A DNA stretch of 64,000 nucleotides from Carposina sasakii (lineage: Eukaryota > Arthropoda > Insecta > Lepidoptera > Carposinidae), in NCBI GenBank assembly GCA_014607495.2, contig CP053148.1, positions 15,376,001-15,440,000 on the forward strand. Direction: 5' to 3'. The stretch's first letter is position 1; each line of letters starts with the position of its first letter. Shown piece after piece: positions 12,937 through 25,000 of the stretch. The notes beneath the pieces were generated by a model. That model had not been told where the DNA came from. It saw nothing but the letters and a program-made list of their open reading frames with translations, and did no database searches. The position numbers and the translations under genes were made by a program.

Positions 12937-13028
12937 TCACGTGTTGGGTAGCAGGCCTTTAGGTTTGATCATCATGGAGGCTCTCTTCAGGGTGTAGTCC
13001 CAGCCTCGCCAGCGGAACCAGACGATTC
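12937..13028 (-). CDS. FReD gene: terminal exon with stop
   Basis: 92 bases. It encodes IVWFRWRGWDYTLKRASMMI then KPKGLLPNT and stops with TGA at 12939..12937. 'W..W.G.DYTLK...MMI.P' is the canonical C-terminal FReD strand, so the domain ends normally with a nine-residue tail. Confidence 0.93.
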
Positions 13029-16000
13029 CTGAAAGGGAAAAGGTTATTATATTATGTAGGTAAGTTCATTATTTTTTCAGGGATTGCTTATTTATGACAG
13101 ACTACAAATCCTTATTACAGCTAATGTTATCTAAGACACAACTAAAACTTGAGTGTTCCAAATTTTTTATCCAGATAAAATTACCCTTAGGTATCATAAA
13201 TATAACGATTAGTTAAAGTTAACTTAGTTATTGACTAAATTAATAAATTTGACTTTTAATTGAGCACTATTCTTAAGATTTAGTTTGACTTACTGCATGC
13301 CTGACTTTAGTTTCCAGTTAGTTTATACTACTGCACATTATTCAAAAGATTACTTCGAGTATTACAAGTAATATTACCTTGCCGAGCGGTGAGGTCTTGT
13401 GGGTCATACAAGTAAAGGCCGTTAAGGCCTCGTCCGCATGACTTCCACCACCAGCCTCCCTTTAGCATGCTCGCACAGTTCAGCGACGAGCGATCATTAT
13501 CCCTGGAAACATTAATTATTGATTTGTAATCCATTAATCATAGAATATCTATGGGCAAAAATCCCCCTATGGCAGTAGCCTTGAGGCATACTTTAGTGGA
13601 GGCCTACGTCAAGCAGTGGACAACAATAGATCACCACGACTACCTAAAGTTGTATACAAGTATGTGCTTGTAGGTAGCAGTTCTCGTCATAATACTGCAT
13701 GAATTTGACCATCTGTATAAAAATTGGACACAGCAAGAGGCAGCAGCTAGAATGCAGTCTTTCCCAAAGTGGGCGATAACGCCCCTCATGGGCATTGGAG
13801 GCTTAGAGAGGGGCAGTTAAGGCCCCAGAAAAAAATTGCGCAACTAATATGCTATTGCATTTTTAAGGTGAAATAAAAATGGGGGCGCTACTGGTTTTCA
13901 AAATGGGCGTTAGACAAAATAACTCTATAAACCTCTGAGCTAGAGGGATATTTATACCTATAGACTATTTTACCTTGGAAAAATAACTATAAGTTACTGG
14001 AATATTAGATACAATTATTTTCAATAAAAAATTACGATAATGATCGCGGAATCTACCACAACAGTATAAGGGAAGGTGAATGAGAAACAGGTTCCAGACT
14101 TTCAATATTTGTTAAATTGTTGATGAGCTGACTAAAAAAAGACTTCCCAAAAATTCCTTACATTTGTAGATATAATATCAAAGAAGAAGAAAGAAGTATG
14201 TATTACCATTGTCATAGCAGATTTATGGCTGACTTACCGATTATAAGTGGAGAAGGGGCTGTTGTTGGAGCCATACCAGGGGTCGTTGAGGGAGTCGCCG
14301 GCGTTGCCCTCGTACCCGTCTATCTCGAGCTTGTAGTACTCCGCCTCAGAGTATATTTTGAAATGGGAGTACTGAGCATATCTGTGTATAGTAATAAATA
14401 CATAAAAAATCTTGCCTCTTTCCCGGAGGGGTAGGCAGAGATTACGGATATCTATTTGTTACGATCCTGACACACCTCTTTCGCTTCATCTACTTTCATG
14501 ATATTCTTTATGCACGTTCGTCGGTTTAGGGTACCCTTGATCTTGACCTTTCTCTAGAATTTCACCAATTTGATCGATGATAGTCCGGCGAAGTCGTCCC
14601 CTTCTAACCCTTCCATCCGCTCTTCCGTTGCACACTTTCTTTGTCAATCTACTTTCATCCATCCTCTCCACATAGACATAATAAAAAAATTACTAAAAAA
14701 GTGAGCGTTTTTTTTTATTCTAGTTGTATATTATGTGGCCTGATATGAACGTCACTTTTCCACATGTCCCACACTAAGATCCCTAAAGTCTTATTTGTAG
14801 GTAATAAGCAACCATATATAAATACATAGATTAGTCACCGTATCGACAATCATGTCTTGGAAACATCGATTAATGTTTGCACCTATGTGCTATTAATACT
14901 CGTACTGCTGCTGCGGTACCCAATGGTTGAGATGCGCCTTTCAGTCAAAAGAAGTAGTAGGTTCGGTCCCAGTCAAGGGCCTGTACCACTGAATTTATTA
15001 CGGAATCAAAAATTTAACTTAGCTATACCCGAGGAACGTTGGCGTCAGGCAAGCAGCCGGCCATGAAGCAAACGCCAAATCCTTTGCAATATGGGTTTCA
15101 AAGGAACCATATTATGCCGACCCCATCAATAATGGGAGTAGGGCAGGAAGATGAAGATATGCTTTTAATACGTTCGAATGTTCCTGGCTAAAGTGAAAAT
15201 GCCTTGCCACCCCCAGGATATAAACCAGCAGCCGTTAGCCTCACCTTTTGTTCCCGTCGAAGTCCTCGAGTTCCACTCGCAGCATGTAGTCATCGTTATT
15301 GGTGAGCATATAGATGTTTTCGTTTCCGAGCCAGAACTCCTTGCTGGGGTCTCCAAAGCCGTTTTTGTAGTCTACCCAGTCGCGGTTGAAGTTCTCCGCG
15401 GGGACGCCGAAATCGTCACGTCTGTGGATCACCTGGAGACCATTTTAAGATATATTAAGTAGATATAATATACAGTGGAAACACATTCTACACTTTAGAA
15501 CATTTATAAATTCTTCTTCTTCTTCTTACTCGTATATGTCCATAAATGCCTCAATATTCTGAAAGGCTGAATAATGTCCAATCATCATTATCGCTTCGTT
15601 TTATTATGCAGTTGTGGTCAGGCTTAGAATAATGATTCGCGCGAAGACCAATCATTAATCTAAGTGGTCAGGATAAGCTGTATTTTCTTGTATTTCTCCT
15701 GATTGAAAGTGACACGCTTTGTACATATCTGTGCCTGTGGATCAAATATTTAAAAAAACGCTCTATGCATGATAAGTTATATAGGTACAGATAAATACTG
15801 AAATAATGAACAAGTACCATTATATTGAGTTATATGGCTATGCAATCTTTGCTTTTCGTGCCAATTGTATAGGGCGATCCTGGGACTAGTTAAATGGATT
15901 TATTGCTTGTTGTGCATACTTGCTTTTTTTTGGATCACTTGTGACTCTTCATTAGGGTAGTTAACTTATATTTTGTAAAAAGAACTATATCAAAAATAAA

Positions 16001-19000
16001 TATTTAAAAAGTCTGAATAACGGTAAGAGAACACAAGCTATGCGAGATTTAGCTTCGTGCATCTAGGCTTATGTCTTATGCATAGGACGATGTCAACAAA
16101 TTATTAGCAAGGTACAAGTTTCTGTGTTTATTTTTCCATATTATTCTTAAAATTACTCGACCTTTGAACTTTCATGAACAAGAAGATCGAGAAAGCTCTG
16201 GAGTATGGATACCTCTGTCAATACCAAATAATAAGATCTCCAATAGCGAGATCATCAGACTATAGGAGTGACGGAATAGAGAGTGCATCTGTGTTCGCGC
16301 ACACACTTATGCACAATAATATATCCTACGCTAGAGATTGCGGATAGTCAAATTCAAAATGCATTTCCTGCGAGTATAGTTATAGCTCAATATAATGGCA
16401 TTTGCTCAGCATTTCAGTATTTGCCTGGCTGTCGCACACACCCTGTATAATATGTTCCTTATAACGTGACAGATTCCAAGTTCGGTAATTAGGGTAATTA
16501 CTGGTATTCAAACATTCTCATACACCCTCATACATGCAATACTTATACTTATACTTACAGTCCAGCCACCATCGCCGACGTTTTGCTCGCAGAAGACCTT
16601 CAAGTACCAGTAGGTGGTGCCCCTGATCTGCAGGTAGTACACTCCTGACTCCCGCATGCCAGCGTTCATGAGATCCACGCAGGAGTACCCCTGGAAGAAT
16701 GGCGTTACATCGATAGTGAGCTACATGTCATTTGAGCTTAGTATTTGTATCGCAAGCTGTCTTTCTGTTTAATCACGTTGAATTCACGGTTGAATGTTTT
16801 CATTTAAAACATAAATAATTATTTCACGCAGAACATAGATATGAAATGTAAATTAGAATCATTCGTTGATATAAAATGTGAAACGCGCTTAATTTTAACA
16901 AGGATTTATTAAAATCAAGCGCAAAACACAATATGATGCACGAATTTTAAAAACTTATTGAACTTATGAAAAAAGAAAAAGAGTAGGTACGGGTAATAGA
17001 CCCCAGTTTTCTGTCAAAACATATTTACGTGCTATTAAATATGAGTGCACAGTAATATGTGTTATGCACAGTGTTATATAATGAAATTATACTTTCGCAA
17101 TCGCTTATTATATTCGCGACACAGTCGATATAACAATAACTCGCTATTTTAATATTCATGAAGGCTCTCTGCATAATACCACAATACCTGCTCCACAAAG
17201 ACATACTCGTATGTCATGTTCACATGATGCGTTTCATCGAATAGTTCCTTTGTACTAGTTGCTATCTGGTATGATTACTTTATCGGTATTACTGTATGTA
17301 AAACACATTAGTTCCGAAATCAGGCAATAGGAGTTATTCTATGAAACGGTCATACATTTTCATTTAGTTCTATATTTTGCCGTGGCGGTGAAATCACCAT
17401 CCATAATAGTGTGGCGCTTTTTGAATTTAACTAAATCAATATAGATATAAATCAAAACTCCCGTCAAATTAAATAATATTCAGTGTAACCGCGTACTTAT
17501 AGAGTAATAATAGTTGTGTAATTCTTATTAATGTTTTAAAACTACGTTTTGTACTGTTTTCTTATTTTCCGCAGTGACGTGATTATAGATTTTCCGAGAC
17601 AAATTTTATACATCTATGCGGTAATCGCTAAAATAATGGAATGGCCCCCTAGCCTAACCATGCATCGTGGATATCGTTTCGTACGATATCGTATCGTCTC
17701 TATACAAAATTCAACAAGGGGCGGCTTTATTTATCGTATTTTGACAGGCTAAATGTCGATAAATCAGTTTACATCGCCTGTCAGCGATTAAGTAACTAAT
17801 CTTACCTTAGGTACCTTCCGCTAAAAGTACCCATATAATGAAATGACATAGGTAGGTACAGTCTGCATCAAAAGTCGCTGAACACATTCAGATTTTCAAA
17901 ATCACTGAACACTATAATAACACATCAATCGCTTAACAAAATAGGCGCCAGAATTAAATGATTATCACTTTTCAAAAGTCGCTAAACAAAATTATAGTCA
18001 AAAGAGCTTAACATTCTTCGTCTCTAAAGTCTCTGAACAAATTTTTGACTAAAATAGCATACCATCTTTTATCTCAAAAGTCCCTAAACAAAATGAAATG
18101 TTTTCTCTTTCTTTACTACGAAATATGACAAGAAAGAAAGATTGTATATGTAAGGTATTTCATTTTGGCATTAACAATCGATTTGATGTTCAGTTCAAAG
18201 AGAATAACATTGATATAAGCTTTTTTATGTTTGACAGCAGATGCCTTGGAGGTCGGAAAAACAATATATAAAGGTTAAAACCTTTTTTACTGGCCGTGAT
18301 ACATTCTATTAGTGTGTTGCGCCTATCCGCGTTAGACCTAAAAAAAGTGTGCAAGAGGGGGCAGTCTGCTATATAATAGACAGCTGATGACGTCGGAGCT
18401 GCATCCGCATTGAACCTGCAAAAGTGTGCAAGAGTGGGCAGTCTAATGAATGTGTTGTGTACGCTGCCGCTGATACCTGACGGTGCCGGAGCTGTATCAG
18501 CGTTGGACCTCCAAAAGTGTGCAAAAGTGGTCAGTCTAATAGATGTGCTATGCACGCTGCTATTTATCGCTGACTGCGCGGTGCCAGAGCTGTATTCGCG
18601 TTGGACCTCCAAAAGTATGCAAGAGTGGGCAGTCTAATAGATGTGCTGTGCATGCTGCTGCTGACAGCTGACGGCACCGGAGCCGCGTTCGTTAAACCCA
18701 AAAAAAAAACAAAATGCTCAGTCACTTTTATAATTCATGATGTCAAGCTATTTTTGGACATAGCCGTAATTGACACTAGATAACCAAAACAAGAATTTTA
18801 TATTGTTCGGTGACTTTTGATAAACTGAATGTTATGATGTTTTTGGATATTATAACTATCAGCAATTTTTGACAAAATAGTGTTCAGTGACTTTTGACGA
18901 GTAGTATTCAGTTAATTTTGAACTTTAATGATGTTCATTCAATTCTGGCGCCTATCTTGTTAAGCGATTTATGTGTTCAGTGATTTTGAAAATCTGAATG

Positions 19001-22000
19001 TGTTCATCGACTTTTGATGATGACTGTACTACGTACATGTACCACTAGCAACAGCAGCCTTCCAATGTCAGCTTGCGACAGCGGTCATAGAGTCTATAGA
19101 CTTCAAATAACAGAGGGGCGTACCGCAAAAATTTTGAGCCGAAGCGAAGCCGAAATGGCTCCGTTGTAGAAGATCGGTACGAAGAAATAATCACCGCTAC
19201 AATCATCACACTAGTCACTACAGTAACGTAATTAGACATTCAGCACAAGATAGATATTTGTTTTTATTCTGCCGTACTCGCGAACGCTGTGTACTAAAAT
19301 ATACCTTTTTACGTTTCGTTAGTGATTGCGTTCCGGCTCAATTTTTTTGCAGAATTGTCCCCTAGCCGTATGGTATGTCCTTGTCGGCATGTATTGTGCC
19401 TTTAAATAGATATGTCTATAGTACTTTTCTTGTTGATTCAATTTTTTTTTAAATCAGTACCATTAGTGAATATCTATTGCAGAATGTATTTAGTAAACGA
19501 ACGTATCGATCTGCCATAATCAATTATATTATTCGTTATAGACATTGATGACCTCAATATCAATGCAAGTTTTAAAACCGTAAGTATTAGGTAATAGAAT
19601 ACTTATTGATCTAGGAATATCTAATAAGGTGCACGACTAGGTTCTTCTTCTTTTTCAGCCTATTGCAGTCCACTGTTGGACGTAGGCCTCCCCCAGGGCA
19701 CGCCACGAGGCTACCATAGGGTATCATAGGCTATCATAGGGGGGTTTTACCCATAGTCACCACGCTGGGCAGGCGGGTTGGTGACCGCAGTTTGTATTTT
19801 GGGCTATGTTGTCAGTACGGGAGGCGCTGCTGCCCACCTACCGAAAACCCTTAAACGCCTCATACGATACCCACGGGCAGGCAGGGGTGGTACAAACTGT
19901 ACTCTGCCGGCACCACGACTAGATTACCATAAAGATAATAAACAATTACAGCTGTAATGTGAATACATACATGGTGTCTGTGACAGCCAGGCAAATACTG
20001 AGATACTGAACAAGTACCATTGTTTTGAGTTATATGACAGTATCATTACTCGCAGGAAATTAATTTTTGATTTGATTATACGCAATGTTCGCTTTCCGCG
20101 CCAATTGTATCGGGCGATCCTGTGACTAGTTAAATGCGCTTATTGGTTATTGTGTGATACATTTCTGTTTTTGGGATCACTTGTAATTCCTTTTGGGGTT
20201 GATCAGTTAATTAAACTTTTTTGAGAGCAACTTTTTTTTAAAATCATCCAAGTTAAAATTTTGTTTTAAAATCATTATTTAAGGCCTACTTAAACGATCC
20301 ACACTATTTTTTTCCTGAAAAAATGAAAAAAGTCGGAAAATTTTGGATTTTTCCTGCGAAAAATTTCACTGGTTTTCAGCTCAGAATCATAGTCCGAAGT
20401 TACCATATCAATATTTGCCTGGCTGTCACAAACACCCTGTATATGCATATGTGTGTATATACAAACACATGACTCATCATCTTCCTGCCCTGTTCCCATT
20501 TATTTGGGGTCGGTGCAATATCTACTTTTCTTCCATTTATCCTTATTATCCGTCATCTCCCAGTATACGCATATCCTCTCTCACACAGTCCATCCAACAT
20601 TTCTTTGGTCTACCTCTTCCTTTATATCCATCCACATTCATGCACAACGCTCTCTGTAAAATATGCCTTTCATCCCGTCGCTTTACATGCCCGTACCAAG
20701 ACAGACGATTACTTCGTAACTTGTCTGTGATCGGCGCAACTTTCAGACTTCCTCTTATATACTCATTTCTTATTTTATCCATTCTTGTAACTCCACACAT
20801 CCATCTCAACATTCTCATCTCGCTTACATGCAGTAGATTTTCATCCTTCTTCTTTACGGCCCAGCATTCAGATCCATGCAAGACGACTGGTCGAATTACG
20901 GTCTTGTACACCTTACCCTTTAGCTTTAACGGCATCCGGGCATCGCACGTAACTCCCGTGACCTGTCGCCATTTCATCCATCCTGAACTAATTCGATGCT
21001 TTATATCTCGGTCTATTTCCCCATCCCCTTGTAAGACGTAAGACAATGACTATGTTACTGAAATAGGGTATCCAGTATCATAAACAGAAGACACGTTGCT
21101 AGCTTATTTAATCGACTCTTACAATATGCACGGATGAATATGCAGCTGATGTACTCAAGTAAAGTTCCCCATCAGCAGCGGTGTAAATAAATCCCATCAA
21201 AATCGTTAAAAAGGACATTTGCATAGTTATAAATATGAACTTAACCTTGTTCGAGGCCCGCATGGTAAACTGAGCATGTATGGCAAGATCATAATAAAGT
21301 ACCAATGAACTATAAGATCGATTTTTGAAGTAAAGCTATGTAGTTAAGTACAAATTGCACATTGTCAGTTTATCGACTCCTATGAGGCCAATTTATGACA
21401 CGACATTCTACTTTAGTCCATTACAGATACAGTGGAGTTTATGAATCTTACTAACAGCGATCATAATCGTCAAGGGCTTTATCCAGCCCTTCTAATTTTT
21501 GTGCCGTTCATAGAACTGGGTCGCCAAAGACAAATTGCTAATTCTTACCTAAACCGCCTTTTTAAAATGCAAAAGCACCATAATTTGTCAATTTTGTGAG
21601 GAGTTAGACAATAGAGTCGATGATACCATGCCATGACAGATAATTAATATTCCTTACTTGCCAAATGATCCCAAAATGTGTTCTAGAGTTGTGTAAAATG
21701 CGATTGCAAGTAATGACAAAGTCGGATCGTTTCCCTCTTAGTTGAATAGTGGATAACTATTAGTCTTCGGTGTGGATTGCGCAATTTGTGTTTGTTTTTC
21801 TAACTTCGCTTTCCACTTGTGTGTAGTTGATGTGACTCGCACTCGCAGTCAGAAGGCACAAACACAATAGAGACCTTCGGCTACGTAACAAATTTTAAGA
21901 GTGACAGGAAAAATCGCAAAGTTTACGAACCATTTCCTTCAATAGTGTTATAGTTTGATTTAATAATAAAGCAATCTTCATTGTCACTCTTAAAATTGTT

Positions 22001-25000
22001 ACATTGACTATGGCCCTAGCTCTATTAGAGGACTGCATAATTTCATATTGAAGATATAAAAATTCTAGATATCTAGATTTCATTATCTCTATTGATTTAT
22101 AAATTATTGGCCTATAAATTGTAACACTTTTCGGAAGTTTTAATAGAATAAAGTTAAGTAGCTTATATTAACCTACTTTTTATTACAAGACATAAATTAT
22201 GAAGTTTCCTGATGAAAACCTATCATTATTTTACTAAACTGTAGGAAGTGAGGGTGGTCATTTACTTTGTTACTCTAGTAGAACATAAGCATTACCATAA
22301 ATTGTAAATGTCTTCGCCATAAGGCTTGTTATATTTACCAACACACTTTATTTTGATTACAGTGCAAACCAGGGAAAGTAAGATAGTACTAAACTCTGTT
22401 ACAATAACAATGTCTCGCGAACTTCAGAGGAACTAAATGAAATGTTTGAAATAGTATAGCTTTGCTTAGATACTAGCGACGATGTCGGTTGACTTTATAA
22501 CTGGAACATACTTGGTTTCAATCTTGTATACATTCACGATCTATCAATTTCCTGATTATAGATGTCATTGTGTTTTACCATGTTTTACCGCAGACTTATT
22601 ACGATACGGTGTTACGAGAGAACTGCTTTGGAACAAGTATGTACAATAATGTAATCTTATTCAACTTTTGTCTATAGGTGTAATATTATAAAAAAATAAC
22701 TGTGCCCTATAAGTTATTTGTAAATTGTTACATAACATGGGTGGTCAAATGGGCGAACTGACATATCCAGTCTGTGATCTAAGATCTTAAACAACAAAAA
22801 AAAGTGGTTAGAGCACTGACACGCGGATGCAGAGGTCGTGGGTTCGATTCCCACCCGGGTGAGGAATTTTTTCCATTTCTTTATTAATAATTTTATAACA
22901 AAAAAAAAATATTTTCTACACCAGACGTAGTGACAGTAAGTTATCCTTTAAGAGTAAGTAATACGTATATTGTATCTATAGGTAGTTCTTAAGATGACTT
23001 TTACAGTATATTATATATCACCTTATGTTCGCACAATGTACTGGATCCAGTCTATAGCTTATCTAATACGAGTACTTTAATTTGGTAAAATCTCTTTGAC
23101 ATATACCATAATATTATCAAGTTAAATAAAGTAACAACTATGTATTCACAATCATTTTCCTACAACAAGTATAGGAGCTAGAATATCGAATGAATATATT
23201 CATTCAAATATCATCAAAACACCGGCATGAGTCTACCGAGTGTAACAGAAAGGGGTATTTCAAGGGAAATGTGTAGTTACATATGATTTCGAGTCTCAAA
23301 TGTTGATAGATTCTTATCATCTCGTAAAAGTGGGCTATTTTCATCACATTTCGCTTAACATACCCCTTATGTTACACCCTGTATAGAGGCTTAAACTTAA
23401 ACTATCATGTAAGCGCAATATTGCCATCCAACTAATGGCAATTAAAATCATGTGTGTCCAATAATGTGCGTTACATGGCTTTAATAATAATGTGATACCT
23501 ACAATAGTAATAACCAATACAGAAATTTAACTAAACATTAATTGATATAATTAAATTAAAGTGTTACGTGTGAAAAATATCTTGCAAGTTGACGTGGACA
23601 TTGCGAACAAACATAACTGAATTCTACTTTATCAAACTGGCTAACCGGATTCCTCTAAGCGTACCTATACGGAATGGGTGTATTGCGTAGCTTTGTGTTC
23701 CTTATTGCCAAACGTGGGTCTGTAAAAGGCAAGTACTGGCGCAAGTGGACCAGTAAGTGACTGTGCACAGTGGCTGTCTCGAGACTGGCGTAGATTAACA
23801 TTCCAAAACAAGCGGCCGTCAGATTGTGAAGCGACAGACTGCTAGCCACTTGCTATCTCGATATAGATCATGTGTCTAACCTACTTTTTAGCCCACTATA
23901 CCGCAGTAATATTAATCCTACTGTATATTTAATTAACATTTCCTTCATTAATTATGCCTGACAAGAATAAAAAGTTACCGGATACCAGAGAGTTATTATA
24001 AAGTTTACTTTTATTGTGCCATAAATCATAACACCAATAAGTTGCCATAAAAAACACACAAACGTTAATTTTATAGCGGTTTAGTATGCATGCGACAACA
24101 TCGGAAGAGAAATAACACGATACGCACTAAAAGTTATATCATTCGCATGGCACATCTTAAATTGCACTAGGATTGGTCGAACAACGATACGGGGCGTTAT
24201 AATGAGTAATAATATAGTTTATGTAACATTGACTCACTTTCACATCTTTGTAGTTCGCGACGATTTCTGAAGCGAAAGTGTTGTTACCGACGATGGGTTT
24301 GTTCTTAACACTGGGGAAGATGATGCCGCCCTTGCGGGAGCCGGAGCGCGGGCTGGTGGCGGGCAGGCTGGCGGCAGGGGTCACCGTCACCGTGGCCGCG
24401 CTGCTCGGGCTGCGTGCGACATCACCATTAGTCACTGAACACGCCTACGACAACCCCATTCAGATCACTCCAACAATCCACGTGGGCCGTCCTAGCGATG
24501 GATTGGAACTCCTTCACGGTTGAAAGATGTCGTAACTCCTACGTTACTCGATACTTGCCTTAGATTAGGATGTGAATGTTATTATTAATTGTTGAAATCT
24601 CCAAATGGGGTATCTAAGTACAACGCGCAGTGAAATTAACATGGGAAAAAACGGGAGTTCGCAGAGCATTTCGCTTCGTAATGTCGCTTATGCAAGGAAA
24701 TAATACGCATTAGCAAAATTAAGGAATGGAAGATGTCACCTGTTGTTCATTGTGACTGCCGCTGGAGTGGTGGGCAGGGCGGTGCTGGTGCTGGGTTCCG
24801 TGACGGGCTCGTCTACACGGTATCGGTTCGGTGCGTACTCCACCAGACGGTCGATAGTCGGATCCAGAAGTAGCTCAGCTGGGACTGGTCTTTGAGCTAA
24901 AGTAGCGACGTCATCTTCTTGCTTCTTCAGTCTCTTCTCCACCATATCTAAATTCTCAATAATAAGGTTTGTTTTTAATCTCAAATCGTTGTGGATCTGC

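Noticed and set aside
18190..18637. Repetitive ORFs on both strands
   Set aside because: They are readings of a ~93-bp minisatellite inside a transposon; near-multiple-of-three units keep frames open by chance.
20343..21041. Longest plus-strand open frame (232 codons)
   Set aside because: It is the antisense shadow of the LINE coding end on the minus strand, whose residues match RTE-type reverse-transcriptase C-termini.
24410..24442. Alternative acceptor at about 24439 for the linker exon
   Set aside because: It gives a phase mismatch with the AACAACAG/GTGACA donor of the coiled-coil exon.
24278..24523. Plus-strand ORFs over the FReD exons (also 14198..14434, 15178..15462, 24989..25285)
   Set aside because: Antisense shadows of the FReD gene exons.
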